Shown one piece after another: positions 49,032 through 61,199 of a DNA stretch of 64,000 nt (the first letter of the stretch is position 1; every line of letters starts with the position of its first letter). The stretch is from contig CM048552.1 in assembly GCA_026413225.1 (NCBI GenBank), positions 50,111,001 to 50,175,000 of the forward strand. Reading direction: 5' to 3'. Under the pieces are notes generated by a model. That model was not told where the DNA came from. It made no database searches and saw only the letters and a program-made list of their open reading frames with translations. The stretch comes from Otis tarda (lineage: Eukaryota > Chordata > Aves > Otidiformes > Otididae). The position numbers and the translations under genes are program-made.

Positions 49032-51062
49032 GTAAGTACAGTATTAAATAAAATAATAAATTAAAGTAAACTACTGCTGTAAGGATTTCTGCCACTTTAT
49101 AAGTGAAGTATCAGTTTGAGTCAGTTGACCTTAAATATCCAAAGTGCAGTTAGCAACTTCACATCTAATATCTAGTTATGTTATCTAAGTTTGGGCTGCA
49201 CTTCTGCAGAGCTCCGAAGAGCTTCTTCTGTCCTGGTGCTGCCTACTGTTGCTATGATCCAGCAACGTCCTTACTCTCATGCTTATTATATGTCATTCTG
49301 TCGAGAGTCTTTGTTTCTCTTTTTCCTGGAGGCATCATGCAGAGTCAAGCTTGGAGGTAGCAAACAAAATTCATAGACTCTTTGGAGACTGAGTTCCTCT
49401 GAATTAGCAATCCAGCTATTGGTAGGCTAGGGTTTGCTAGTCAATTATGAAGTTCCTAATACGGAGAAATCTCTTAATTTGAGAGATGGGTTTGAGTTCT
49501 TAGTTCTGCTGAAATCAATGATAAAATTCTCATCGTCTTCATTTAGGCATAGACTTAAAACAAAACAAAACAAAAACACAATCCGAAGTGATTAATGTGT
49601 GTACATAGTGAGGCCAAGGAAAGGAGTTAATCAATCACTGGGAGCTGCTGCGTGTGAACAGACGCGTCAGAGCTGCATGTCAAGCAGTGAGCAGCTCCCA
49701 GGAGCCGGTGCAGTTGTTGCAGCACATCCTACAGCATTACTGCTGAGCATCTACTCAGCAAATTCCTTTGTCTCATCAGCAGCAGGAAAGATGGCAATGA
49801 AAACATAAGGGCTGGCTGTCCATCTTAGCTGGACAGGATTTCACCCAGCACTTGGTTACCTTCATTTACAATAAAATCACTTTTCCAGCAGTGAACGTAG
49901 CATTTCAGCCTGCTGCCTGAGAGAGTGGGTAAGTTGGTAGAACTCCTGACTGATATAAACCATCTGTCACAAATGCAGAAGGAATCAAAGTTTCAGTCAA
50001 AAGTGGATGTAGATATTCAAAGACTTGCATTTTCTTTGTCTTTGGTAGAAGAGCAAGTTGTTACAGAGGAACAACACCTTTTAGGAATAAATGCCTCTTT
50101 CTCATCGTTTCTCGGAGCTTAAGTAAGGCTTCTGCACTGTCTTTTTTTAAAGTGCTGGTAGTCTGTGATGTTGCCTGGTTCCTGAACTGATTATCTCACA
50201 CACCTTCAGATAAATTGAGTTTTACAAGATACAGCTGGAAAAACAGTAAATATAGTTTCGCAGAAAGCCATGTGTCCTTGTTTCTATTCACAAAATGTAG
50301 GAACTTTTAATTCTTCCAAATTTGTAGAAAAAATATTTGAATTGGAAGTATTTTTCTTACTAAGATTATGAATTAACACTGTTATATAATAACATTATTT
50401 GTATTTGTATTCTGTATTTGTAATCAGCTTTCTCTTTTTCTTTTTCCTTTCCTTTTCTGAAAATGGCTGGCTAGGATATTCGAGCTGAATGTACAAGTAT
50501 AGCCACATACAGTATAGCCACAATTATCTACATTTACTTAGTAAAATGGCATTTTCATGCATGCTAAGTAGTTGCATGCGTTTGTTCTAGTGTGCACATG
50601 CAGTAACCTGACATGGTGATGCAAACACAGATGCATTTTGTTCTGCGCATGCATTTTTGGATGCACCTTCATCAATCATTTAAAAATGTCAATTCTGACG
50701 AGAGGAAAATGGTGTTCTGCTAAGCAGAATATTATTTGTAAAGTATACCACCTTTCTATTGTTATCTATAATTCACTATGCTAATCAGTCTTTCTTGCAT
50801 TAATCTGTCCATGCTGGCCTTTGAGTAGCAGAACCAAATTGTCATTGTCAGAGGCGTTTTCATCATCTGATGGCAAAATACAGCGTGTGTAAAATAGGCT
50901 GCATATTTCTATCCAAAGGTCTTCTGACAGAGGGGATTCCGTAAGGAAACTTCCCCAAAGGGATTGTGCTTGGTTGCTGTCAGAATTTTAATGGTAACCT
51001 TCAATTTCCCTGTTTCTGGAGGCTGTTTTAATTCAGTGTGGTTTTCCATTCTTTGGTTTTAG
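49032..51062 (+). other. PLXNC1: PLXNC1 intron 3 (2,031 bp)
   Basis: The donor is GTAAGT and the acceptor TTTTAG. No recognisable repeat or exon; unassigned sequence. Introns 2 (47517-48896) and 5 (54993-55974) are likewise without recognised elements. Confidence 0.8.
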
Positions 51063-51163
51063 GTGAGGAGAATACCGGTTGCAAATTGCAGTAGATACGT
51101 TTCCAAGGAAGAATGCTTATCTGCAAAGGATCCCTACTGTGGGTGGTGTTCTTTGAGTCAAAG
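51063..51163 (+). CDS. PLXNC1: PLXNC1 exon 4: sema end and first half of PSI domain 1
   Basis: This exon encodes 33 whole codons plus two bases of an Arg codon (residues 405-438), so it enters in phase 0 and leaves in phase 2. The acceptor is GGTTTTAG and the donor is GTATTT at 51164, weaker than average at +4 to +6. VRRIPVANC marks the end of the sema domain; the PSI cysteine pattern follows, with EECLSAKDPYCGWC. The CGWC motif is the PSI hallmark also present in mammalian plexin-C1. Intron 3 is 2,031 bp. Confidence 0.94.
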
Positions 51164-52074
51164 GTATTTTCTGGTATTTTAGACTTTCATATAAAAGCAA
51201 TGCATTATTGGTCAGTGTACATTTTTACTGGCTTGGGACTATTCAGCATCAAGATTATATCTACTGAATTTTTGTGGAATCAGTCATAGCCATAAGTGTG
51301 AGATACTTTATTGTCACGTGACAGGGAGCTCTCCACCTTTTAAAGACCATGTTAGTCCTCAGATTTTTGAAATCTTCCCGTAAAATATATGTTGGGCTAA
51401 GAAGAATTAATTATTTTGCTTTCAGAATGAAGTTTTTGCTTTCCAAAATGACTGAGAGGTAAAATGGTATACTCATGCTTGAAGCATCTTATTAGTAGCT
51501 GGGAGCGTCTTGCATGTGAGAACGGGGAAAGAATGCTCAGTTCTCTTCAGTATTCATAGTTCCTTGTTTTGGAACCACCACCTTTGGTTTAGGCCAGTGG
51601 AGAATTTCTTTCTAAACACTTCATCCTCACATCTGAGTCATTAGTTTTGCTGCTTTCTTTGAAGCAGTTTTGAAAGCTGTTGTACCTCTTTGACCTGGAC
51701 TGGAGAAATTAATGGGTCATCAAGCAAAAAACCGCATCGTGTAAACCTACTCATAAATTAAGCAAAGGCCGTCCTAAATTTAGATAGGCTTTTTGTCCTC
51801 CCTGCCTTGGTTGTGCATATCTGAGAGTCTCATTTTTCTGCTAGTTAAAATCTGTCTGCTCGTTTTCATCATGTGTGTGTTCATGGAGAGATTATACTCA
51901 TTTGTTCCAGTGTTCACATTGCCTTGGCTTAAATGGATTTTCCCCCTCCCTCACACTTACCTCCTCAATGTTTTTGTGGAAGCAGTCTCTTTTTTCACTT
52001 TCATCTTGGTATGCTAAAACAGCTAACTTCACTAAAATCCTCTTATGTAAGACACTGATTTCTTAACTCCACTC

Positions 52075-52650
52075 CAGTAGCTCTTCTGTGAAGTTTATGC
52101 ATCCTTTTAAAATAAGGAAGGCCAGGACTGTCACAGTATTCCAGAAGAGATTTCAGCTGTGCCTTGCTCGGTGGTGTTTTATCAGTCTGTCCAGGAAGCA
52201 CCATACTTAGAGTGTCCAGAGATCACAAACGTCTTTTTCATGACAGCATCACATTGATTGGCCACAATCATCCGTGATCAAATAATGCCCCCAGGTCCTT
52301 CTCTTTCCATCTGATGAGTTTCCAGTCTATAACACACATACGGGTTGTGAGATTTTTATTGCTCTAGGAACATGTTCTTGTACTTTATGCTTTGAAATGT
52401 CATCCTATTTCAAGGTTATCCAAATATTCCTGCATGATATTCTCATCTTCCTCTGCATGGTAATGTTCCCAACTTTGTAGCATCAGCAGATGTCGACAGT
52501 GTAAACCATCTTTTATGCCATCAGTTCATCAGTGATTAAAATGTTAAACAAAAGTGGTTATAAGATGGATTTTTGAGGAATTCCACTAGCAGCCTTCTTT
52601 TAGAAGGTTAATACTACCCATTTTGGTTATGTTAATGTGATTTTGTAGAG
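52075..52650 (-). mobile_element. Ancient CR1/L3-like LINE fragment (intron 4)
   Basis: The + strand contains the succession CAGTATTCCAGAAGAGATTT, CCCCCAGGTCCTTCTC, AACTTTGTAGCATCAGCAGA and GGAATTCCACTAG, which corresponds in order to the reverse complement of the CR1-clade RT region (VPQGS/SKFADDTK side). Divergence is much greater than in the copies at 14.4 and 30.1 kb, consistent with an old amniote insertion. Boundaries are approximate. Confidence 0.65.
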
Positions 52651-54044
52651 GACCTGCTACTTTGTGTTTGCAAAGGCAGTTATTAGAAGAGAGTAGGTGT
52701 TTATTCTGTAATGTGTTTTCTTCAAAGTCTCTTTTGCTACCTTGTTAGAACCTGGGTATGTTACAATGCTAAGCTTTTCAGGCTTTTAGTTACCTTATAA
52801 AGAGTTTGTGAATAACAGTTATTAGTCAGTAAATCCCCTGTTTGTGAAGGGAATCACCAAAAGTTTCCATCTGGTTGAAACTGAAATAATTTACACTTTT
52901 GGAGAAAAAAAATGCATTACTATAATATGAATCCCGTTCAACACCCACATGATTTTTCACTCTTAAGCACTTGGCATCATTAAATATTTGGTTTTGTGGA
53001 GAGAGAGCTCTGAATGAAGCTTTAGAAAAAAAGGCAGACATTATTTTAGACAGTATTTTAGTGAAAGTCCGCACATGTCCACTAAAGCAATATATTCTGT
53101 AATAATTTTGAGATTGGTGATATGCTTAATACTCTTACTGAGAAGTACATTTTATATTAAATATGCACTCCATTTTAAAAATAAAACTTACTAGCAGTGC
53201 TTCGTTTTAAAGACAGTGTGAACTCAAATCCAGTATTTTGTTGAAAAAATCTGCACATCTTATTGCAAGTGAAAACAAATTGAAACAAAATATTTCTACT
53301 GTTCTTATTTCTGCTCTTTCTTCCATAGGGTCAAATATATAAATTCTCCTTTTCACTTACAATCATTCAAAACAATTAGTCATAGCATTGTATGATTTCT
53401 CTTAATGTTTATAGATTTTCTGTAGATGAATCAGATTTACCTGAAGTAATGTTTTACATGTATTTTCCATATGGAAATAACACAATATACCTTAGTTACC
53501 TGACATAACCAGACTTACTTTTGAATGTGGTTGGTGTATGTGATATCTGTGGACTTCATTCAGGGGCTGGTACCTCAGAAAATGAAGCCAAAACTTTCTC
53601 TGAAACCATGTTCTCATTCCATGAGGAAATCAGTATGCTTTAGCAAGGTGGAGAGGGCAAACTCAGCAGAATCTGTAGTTAATGCAAGATTAGTGAAGCA
53701 GACACTTAAGTAAATATGAATTAACCAGTACGCATAGGTTTCGTGTTATCATAATGAAATAAGAGGAACTCAATTCTAATTGTGAAGAGGAATCTTTAGT
53801 AGTATAAAGAAATAGCTTGCTGTGAAAGATTTAAAAAAATCTTGACTCTGCTTTCCTCTGTACACGTATCTATGCATGTCTGAAATCTGATCCAAGGATT
53901 TTCTACCTTATACTTTCATACTTGTACAGGGTCCCGTCCAGCCCACCTTTCCCAGAAAGCCAGACTTGCCTGAGCCTGTATGTTAGTTTTCAGAACAGAG
54001 TGGTACACAAATAATATTTATCTGTTATATTCATTCCAATGTGC

Positions 54045-54072
54045 TTTTTAGACAATATAAATTGTCTAAAAA
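54045..54072. other. Perfect 12-bp stem, 4-nt loop palindrome (intron 4)
   Basis: TTTTTAGACAAT is followed by ATAA and then ATTGTCTAAAAA, a perfect inverted repeat. Confidence 0.9.
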
Positions 54073-54760
54073 TAGGGATATGACAGCATAATCTCGTCTT
54101 TAGGTGAGTGAAATTCATGTTACTCTTGGCCTGTGCAGGGCAATTGTGAGAATTCCTGCTGAGGGACATCAGATGCTCCCTTTACCCCTTTGCTACTGCT
54201 TCCTATGAAATGACCATTCTCCATAACACCTTGTTTGAGTGTTAAAGGTCGGCTTTTAAAGCAACAACAGACACATTTTTCCTGCCATGAAGACAAGCAT
54301 GACCCCAGATCCTGGGTGCATTACGTTTTTTGCCATTAAACTCTTAGATTCTTCATTGTCAATGAGGGAGACAAGTTCACTGTTTATGTTCCTTTGGCAA
54401 TCTAAGAAGGCAAATAACTTTGTCCTATGACAGTTTTAAATATTCAGCTTTATAAACCATTTTCTTTTTTTAATATTTAATATTAGTGTCAATGAAATGC
54501 ATATGCTTATTTAATGCCAAGTGTGTTGTCTTGCATCTTCGACAACTAGAGTGGTACAATGGAGCAATCAAGTTGAGGATGATGAATTCCATCCCAGGCT
54601 ATGAAGTCCACTGTTACTGGCCAAGCATCAAATATTTGCTTAAGTTCCATTGACTTAATCAGGACCCTAGAGCGTATATCAATGCATTGTAATTTATTTT
54701 GATAAGCAGAAGATTTTACTGATTGTTTTCCTGAAGCTTTTTGCCATTGTAACCATATTC

Positions 54761-54798
54761 CTGTAAAAAATCAATAGTTTTTCTGTAAAAAATCAATA
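54761..54798 (+). repeat. 16-bp direct repeat CTGTAAAAAATCAATA
   Basis: Two perfect copies at 54761-54776 and 54783-54798, about 80 bp upstream of exon 5. Confidence 0.95.
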
Positions 54799-54877
54799 AC
54801 ATTAAATAAGTTGAAGTACAGTGTCTGAAGTCAAAGCCATGATAAGGAGGCTAGTATAATTTTATGTGTACTCTTAG

Positions 54878-54992
54878 GTGCTCATTAAAAGAAAATTGCA
54901 CACGTTCAAACAGCGTGAAGGGTTGGTATAACATTTCACATGCACCTGATAAAGATCTGAAAATCCTGCTAAATTTCCCTGCCAAAAATCAG
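54878..54992 (+). CDS. PLXNC1: PLXNC1 exon 5: second half of PSI domain 1 and linker
   Basis: One base completes the Arg codon split with exon 4; 38 codons follow (residues 439-476) and the exon ends in phase 0. The acceptor is CTCTTAG ending at 54877 and the donor is GTATGT at 54993. The joined QRC is the closing part of the PSI module. KENC adds a further cysteine and NIS a glycosylation sequon. Sequence similarity to mammals is lower here than in exons 2-4, but the phase, splice sites and cysteine positions fit. Intron 4 is 3,714 bp. Confidence 0.88.
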
Positions 54993-55974
54993 GTATGTAC
55001 AACCAGTTTTATGTATGTTTGTTTATTGTAACTCAAAATGTGTCATTTTGTCACTTTTTGCATGTTTCCTTCTTTTGTCACCTCGTTCCACATATTAGTG
55101 ACTCTTATCTCAACAATTAGCAAATGTATTGGAAATCCCGGTAAGTTGAATGTTTCAGATAGATGTTCTCTTTCTCTTCTGTAAAATTTATCCTGAAGCT
55201 ATACTTCATGATGTTGAGTCAAAAATTCGCTGTACTGACAAAGGCATCATTTCCATTATATCACTTTATCAGCTATTTTAATATTTCCGGTGACTATATA
55301 TCAAGTGTATGATGCAAGTTCTGAGCTTTGTAACAAGTTACAAAACATTCACTGGGACACATATGCTAACACAAATGCGTCTTTAAGTGTTTGATATCAG
55401 TATTTACTCAGTATCTGTTCACGGCACACATAGCCTTGAGTATTTGATTATCAAGTATTGTGACTGGCCACTTAATCTGCATGCTATTGTTTCTGGTTTC
55501 CTGATTGAATGCACTAATGTGATCATACTTGTAAAGCACTCTCAGCCAGAAACAAAGGATAATTCATTACAAGACAAATTCTGTTTCATAATTAAGTGCA
55601 CTTTGGTTATGGATGCAAGCGTTGTCTCTCTGTGAGGATTTGTTCATTCTTGCTCAAATATTTAAGGCACTGTAACAGCAAAGAACAGTTATAGCAAAAT
55701 TCTTGTTTTAAAATCCAAAATTGTTCCAGATTGCTCCCCTGATGTATCTTACAGATCCATTTAATTTCTGGAAGTAAGCAATACTGTTTCTTTCAGAACT
55801 CTTTCTGTTGGGAGAGGCTCTCTCCTTTGAGAGGCTGTCTAGTGAATTGTCTACTTCCACCAAAAAAAATTTCATTTTGTACATTTTATAGTTTGTAGTT
55901 TTCTGTAAAGACAAGATGGCAACTTAACAAGTATTATAAGAAATCTGTTGTATTCATGTTTTTATTGTTTATAG

Positions 55975-56119
55975 GTTGCTGTGACTGCAAGCATAAGCAA
56001 AATCTTGACTTCCTGTACGATAAAAATTGTAGAACCTGTTGAAATATTTTATGAAAATGTAGTGCTGAAAAACTCATCCTGTTTCTGCAATCTAACCACT
56101 CTGGTGATAAATGATAATG
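55975..56119 (+). CDS. PLXNC1: PLXNC1 exon 6: extracellular linker between PSI modules
   Basis: This exon encodes 48 codons plus one base (residues 477-525), entering in phase 0 and leaving in phase 1. The acceptor is TTATAG and the donor is GTATGT at 56120. VTASISKI, SCTIKIV and the NSSCFC segment line up with the mammalian positions VTMVGS, KCMVKNV and TCTC. Sequons NSS and NLT are visible. The open frame continues into the intron to 56220 but loses the family pattern. Intron 5 is 982 bp. Confidence 0.9.
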
Positions 56120-59100
56120 GTATGTCTTACTGTTACATTTATTTAATGCTTATTCACTGTCCTTTACTACTGAGGAGAACTGAGCATAAATACAGGCCTA
56201 ATGAGTGTGAGAGTAGGTAATATTTTTTATTAAATGTAATTGAAAATTTTAAAAATTCATTTTTTTGTCAAGTGATTTGAGTATACTTACACTATTGTTG
56301 ATAGTTAAAGATTTATTAGTATGGAATCCTTTCTACAAGTAATAAAACATGTTAAATGTCTAAGGAAATTTAAGATCCATAGGAGCTATGGAGGCAGTGT
56401 TGGTCCAGTGCTGTGCCGTAGCAAATTAACCTTTCTTAACCCATCTGCAAACAGAACTTGTTTTTGCAAGAAATGGTACTGGCATGAGTAAGAGGAGAAT
56501 CTGACTATGAATGTCTGTACAATAAATAATTTTAACACTCAATTAACTGTTTCAACCTAACTTAGACACTTGTGAGAAAGTGATTGTCCCATGTAGAGGA
56601 TTGGCAAAAAAATACGTAGTTCAGGGGCAATTTTGCTGGTACGTCTCTTTGATTTCATTCATTTTACTGAGTTACTGGTTGAATCATTTTGCAATAATTC
56701 TTATACTACTTTGTTCACTAGTAGTTCTCAAAATTAGAGAACTGAGCTATTTGTATGGGATGCATAGTGCATGGGATCTATTTTGTGCATCTCATGGGCA
56801 ACTACAAGTTTTAGAATGAGCTGGTAAATTATTGAATGCCTAGACTTCTGAGCTGTTCTCCAGGTTTTGGTCTCAAAGATCAGATGATAATCCTTCACAG
56901 TAGAGTCTTATTTGACTAAAAGGAGGAAAACGTCCCACTTGCATTGCTTCAAGGATCTATACAGAAGCATGAAGCTTTTTTAATACAGGTTGACCTTGTA
57001 CCTTTTTAAAGTTGCTTATCGTAGAATACAAAAGAGAGTTTTAATCTAAATGGAGGGACAAAGATAGCAAGCTCAAAGATACTATGTGCTCTTAAGTGAT
57101 TTGAAGAGGAAACAGAAAATTCAGATAAATGCTTGCCTTTATCTTTCCCTAGATAATATAGCCCAAAAGATATTTAATACTCTGCATGAAGCTGATTCTC
57201 ATATAATACCTTTGTGTAGAAAGAGGAATGAAATGTTAACCAGAACTTACAATGACCTGTTGTTCTGAAGAACTCAGTGCTGCAAAGAGCTCGCACTCTC
57301 AGGGACCTTTGCCTCTGAAGGGGGTTCCTTGGAATATTGGGATCTCAGGACCTCATCCTATGGCCTTTATATGGGAAAAGGTCCTCTGGCGTAATACAAG
57401 TGTTGTATCAAGTTCCTGTCCAATATTGATTTGGGAATCAAGAATAAAAGACCTTGTCACTAGCAGGTGACAGCTAGCATGATACCAAGGAGTATTCTGG
57501 TCTGTTAAGCTGTCTTTAGTGTACACTATTAGTGGATTTTTAAGAGGGACAAATGCATTAGAGAAGAAAAAATGTTCTTTATTGACACCAGTCCCAAAAG
57601 CTATGTTTGCTTATAATTATGGAGTACGTTGTTTTGGTTCTCTGTCATCTCAGACTAAGGCTTTCTCTAACTCCATTAGCAGGTTTTCATAGTCTATAGT
57701 GTTACAGAAGCCAGCTCGTCTTGCTTGTGCTTTGTGCCAAGGATGAGCCCTTTGACAGTATTAACCACAAGGCTGGGAGCTTAGCTTGTGCCTGCCACCA
57801 TTACTGCCACTCACGTACTCCGGTGAGCTGAGCTATATTTGTGGATGATGCAAGTGTGGAAGTTAGGTTGACTGTTTCTGGTACCTCGTGTAAAGTGACC
57901 TCAGTCTCACAAGAAGATGCACTTGCAAAACTCCTTCAGGTATCATTTCTGGAAAAAAAACATTTTGAAAATACCTGCTACTCAGTGCAGTGTGGTGCGT
58001 TTTGAAAGGTCAGCCCAGACCATACAGAAAATAATAGGTTCCATTAATTTCAACAGAGACGAAATCAGGAAACTATATTTGACAGTGTTGTTTGTAAAGT
58101 ATTTATACGAACTGAAAAGAGAAGACAAGCTCTGCCAGAAGCAGATAAACTCCTTATTTTTACTTACAACTGCTAGTAAAATACTATTTTTCAGTAGCTC
58201 ATGGCTTGAGACCCTTCCCATATAATGACTAGGCAAGTGATGCAGTTTTGTGCCCGACATGTCGGATTTCTGCAAATACGTAGATTTCTGGAGAAGCAAA
58301 AAGGTGCTTGGTGAAGGATTTCAGAATGTCTCTGTGTGCTCATCCACATCTTCAAGTCTTAAAACACCTTTAAACATCAGACTCTCTGCTATCCGTTTAG
58401 TAAGGTATTTAAGCACACGAACAAGTCTGAAAGGCTGTTTCCAACAAGCAGTGCAGGTGACCTTTGCAGTGAGCACCCAAGTGCCATGCTGACGTGTGGA
58501 GCTAGGAGATGCTTCTGATTTAACAATGTAGATGTAGCCAAAGCTGGTTTTCATCTCAACAAGCCAGCTTGTGATAAAGACAAAGCTTTCTCTACCTTTG
58601 TAATGCAGATGAACTTTAAATCTGTGAAACTTTCCCGGATTAAAAAGCTATCTACTTCCTAGCATAGAGAAGCCAGAAAAGTCTGCACACATGGGTTTCA
58701 TTTGATCTCAGATAGTCATTCATTTCACAGACGTACACATCTGCAGGCACACAGATGAAAGGAACCATGGCTTAAGTGGTATATATCTAACTCTACTTTT
58801 CGATGTGGTATTCTGCTCATGGGAGAAGATAGTCTTTCATTCCACAGCTGCCAGTGAATTGTTGGTATAGTAATTGCTAGCTGAAATAATGGCAAATTGA
58901 CTCATGCAATCATAAAAGATTTAAATAGGATGAAAATTGCTACTGCATAGATTACAAAAGAAGACTCTGAAACCAAGTCTCTGAGACAGAAAGAGAGAGA
59001 AGTACAGTGTGTTGGGGTCTCTCACGTTAGAACAGTCTGTTGTGTTAGAAGGCTTGAATTTGGGGTCTGGCTGTGGCACAGTGTACCACTGTGTGCCCTT

Positions 59101-59422
59101 TGGGAGATAATTTTATATCCCTGCTCCATCATAGCATTTCCTTATCTGTATCCTGACAATAACATTACTTTTATATGTATGCAGTGGTGGCATCAAGCTT
59201 AATTAATGAGTTTGTATAAAGTCTTGGAATAACTCAGCTGAAGGGTGCTATGGAAGGACAAGACCTAGTTATTTTTAGCAGTCAGAAGTGTGAGTGAATG
59301 TGTTTGAGAAGGTGCATGCCATGTAGAGAACAGCTGAAGGCACATGAGCTTTCAACTCAATTATTTTTTTACAGTTATTTCTTACAATATCCAGCATATG
59401 TCTAACAGTCACATTTTTCCAG
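56120..59422 (+). other. PLXNC1: PLXNC1 intron 6 (3,303 bp)
   Basis: The donor is GTATGT and the acceptor CCAG. Open frames near 57,917-58,299 and 56,580-56,819 are not bounded by matching splice sites and do not resemble plexin sequence. No repeat recognised. Confidence 0.8.
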
Positions 59423-59492
59423 ATTGTCTAGTTCTTGAAGCATTGCTGTCCTCAAGCTCTTGGAATATCACACAAACATTTCAGTTGAAAAA
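59423..59492 (+). CDS. PLXNC1: PLXNC1 exon 7: extracellular linker (SWNIT motif)
   Basis: This short exon completes an Asp codon split with exon 6, carries 22 full codons and ends with two bases of an Asn codon (residues 525-548). The acceptor is TTTTTCCAG ending at 59422 and the donor is GTAAGA at 59493. The peptide contains SSSSWNITQTFQLK, matching mammalian plexin-C1 FGSWNLSDRFNFT in both position and the conserved SWN plus sequon. Intron 6 is 3,303 bp. It is too short for ordinary open-frame detection; phase agreement on both sides is the main support. Confidence 0.88.
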
Positions 59493-59524
59493 GTAAGAGC
59501 CTGGTGCCTGTTGAAGTTCATTGA

Positions 59525-59568
59525 GGGGTTTCGGGGGCCGGGGGTGGGGGGCGGGGGAGGGGAAGGGA
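59525..59568 (+). other. G-rich tract with G-quadruplex pattern (intron 7)
   Basis: Runs of five, five, six, five and four G separated by one or two bases (C C, T, C, A) fit the G3+N1-7 quadruplex rule several times over. It lies 33 bp downstream of the exon 7 donor on the coding strand, so it would also be present in the pre-mRNA. Confidence 0.85.
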
Positions 59569-60889
59569 CACTGAAGTATGATCTTTTTTTTTTTATTATT
59601 TATTAAGCAAATACGTTTCACTAAAAACAGTCAAATCCCTTTTCCTGGCCCATTTCTTCCTTCTTGTCTTTTTTTTTGTTATCCTTAGAAAGCTGCTACT
59701 TCTGATGACTCTTTTATTTAATGGGATTGTGGCAGCTAACTATAGGAGAGTCATTACAATGACTGAATTTATGAGTAGTGCCTGAAGAGATAATAAAGGA
59801 TGTCACAATGACATTAAAATCCTTTTTGTCCTTGTGAAAAAGTTGGGGCCCTGGTACTCAGGATAAGACCTAGATCAGAGGAGTCACAAAGTTCTGTACA
59901 AGTCACTTTGTGGAGCTGTTTTTTTAATCGAACCGGATGCAATTTAAATGGGGTCCATGGGTTACACGAATCCAGTTAAACGAGAAAGTAATATCTAATC
60001 TGCTAACAGGAATAACGAATACCTGTTGTTTGGTACACATTATTTTTTCAGAACCACACTCTTTGTTGAGAGCTCGCAGTAGAAAGCATTTGTGCCCAGT
60101 ACATGGCCTAGCCCTTTATGATCTATGTGGTTGAAAAAATTAGAAATATCTGGCTAACATATACTGTAGGTAACTAGAGTGTTCCCGTTCAGAACACTCC
60201 TCACTTATACAAAAAGGCTAATTCATAAGCACCTAGGATGAAATTGAATTCCTGCTTTTTGGGAAGTGGCACATCAGTTCCCTGACCCTGGAGCAACACA
60301 GGGAAGGAGGTGTCTTTCTCTTAAATCAGAGCATTTCTCAGCATGCTTGGAGAGGGCCTGTGCTGCTCTTGGCTCTCCTCCATGCTGATGGATGCATTGC
60401 AAAGCAAGATAGGGACAAACTCATCTCCGACAGGCATGTTTTTGGTAGGGGAAGGCAGTAGCAAACTAGCAATACTTGCCAGCACTACAAACACACAACA
60501 GAAGTTCAGGCAAGCTGCGAAAGAATAAACAATGGTTTTCTGCCCTTTTCTGGTTACAAAGTACTATCTGGCCACTTATGTAGTGATGAGAACTGTAGTA
60601 AAATGAAACCCAAAGTATTCTGTCTGCTTCATGCTTTTTGGAAATTTATGACTCTCAGCATCTCAGCACAGATTGTATTTCATACTAAATATGTCCTCAG
60701 AATAAGCACAACAGAACAATAGGCTTAGGGGGTAAACGCAGGTTATGTGTTTTACGCATTTCATTACATGTTTGCCAGGTTGTTCTCTTGGGTTTGTGCT
60801 TTTTTTCTGTCAGTTGAAATTTCACATTTATGGCTGAATCTAGATTGAGTTCCTGTGTTTTACAAAACCTCTGTTTTTTGTGTTACCAG

Positions 60890-60965
60890 CTGCTCACAGT
60901 GTATACACAAGGGTGAGTGTGCCAGCTGTAAATGGACGCGTGTCTCTCCTGCCACCACCTGCCAG
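60890..60965 (+). CDS. PLXNC1: PLXNC1 exon 8: second PSI-like cysteine-rich module
   Basis: One base completes the Asn codon; 25 codons follow (residues 549-573) and the exon ends in phase 0. The acceptor is TGTTACCAG and the donor is GTGAAG at 60966. The joined peptide starts NCSQCIHKGECASCKW and ends ATTCQ, giving five cysteines in 25 residues as expected for the second PSI module. As remembered, the mammalian module is several residues longer and has an extra cysteine near its start. Intron 7 is 1,397 bp and intron 8 would be only 120 bp. Confidence 0.85.
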
Positions 60966-61085
60966 GTGAAGTTTGCTGGGGAGGGCTGGAATCCTCCGTG
61001 ATGCCTTCTCCTTGTGTTTTTTACATCTGAACAGCAATCTGTCTTTATTTTGTCCTAACATGGAGAAATGCTGATTTTTTTTCAG

Positions 61086-61199
61086 GATAGTTGTAATGCA
61101 GCTGCTTCCAAGGGGATCACCACTGCGCAGAAAATAGAGGTTGGTTATCATTTTAAGATCAATGTTATCGAGGTCATGTGGACTGGGGGAGAAATTTAT
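61086..61199 (+). CDS. PLXNC1: PLXNC1 exon 9 (probable): end of PSI 2 and start of the first IPT domain
   Basis: The acceptor is very strong (a run of T then CAG ending at 61085). The frame opens DSCNAAASKG, supplying one more PSI cysteine, and runs in phase 0. Two donors are possible. The one at 61200 (GTAAAA) gives 38 codons that include FKINVIEVMW and TGGEIY, which fits the expected start of an IPT/TIG domain. The one at 61140 (GTTGGT) would give 18 codons but has an unusual +3 base. I prefer 61199 as the end because the extra residues look like IPT sequence. A stop (TGA, 61206) follows directly, so the exon cannot extend further. Confidence 0.6.

Larger units (their letters stand above)
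36297..61199 (+). other. PLXNC1: PLXNC1 gene (plexin-C1), 5' part, nine coding exons, continues past the window
   Basis: Plexin-C1 is a single-pass membrane receptor for semaphorin 7A that signals through a cytoplasmic GAP domain. Nine exons, 36297-37250, 47394-47516, 48897-49031, 51063-51163, 54878-54992, 55975-56119, 59423-59492, 60890-60965 and 61086-61199, have AG acceptors and GT donors with compatible phases, and join into 1,833 nt (611 codons) without a stop. The product has a signal peptide, the sema domain (to about residue 415), a PSI module (about 412-450), a linker, a second cysteine-rich PSI-like module (548-576) and probably the start of an IPT domain. Landmarks shared with mammalian plexin-C1 include STAGVV, WYLAVAATY, LHFVD, FPYY, YGTVV, GQLLK, NCPEV, YEIKEET, VRRI, VANC, CGWC and SWN. 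Mammalian plexin-C1 is about 1,570 residues, so well over half of the protein is encoded beyond position 64,000. The identification rests on remembered family sequence, not on a search. Confidence 0.95.
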
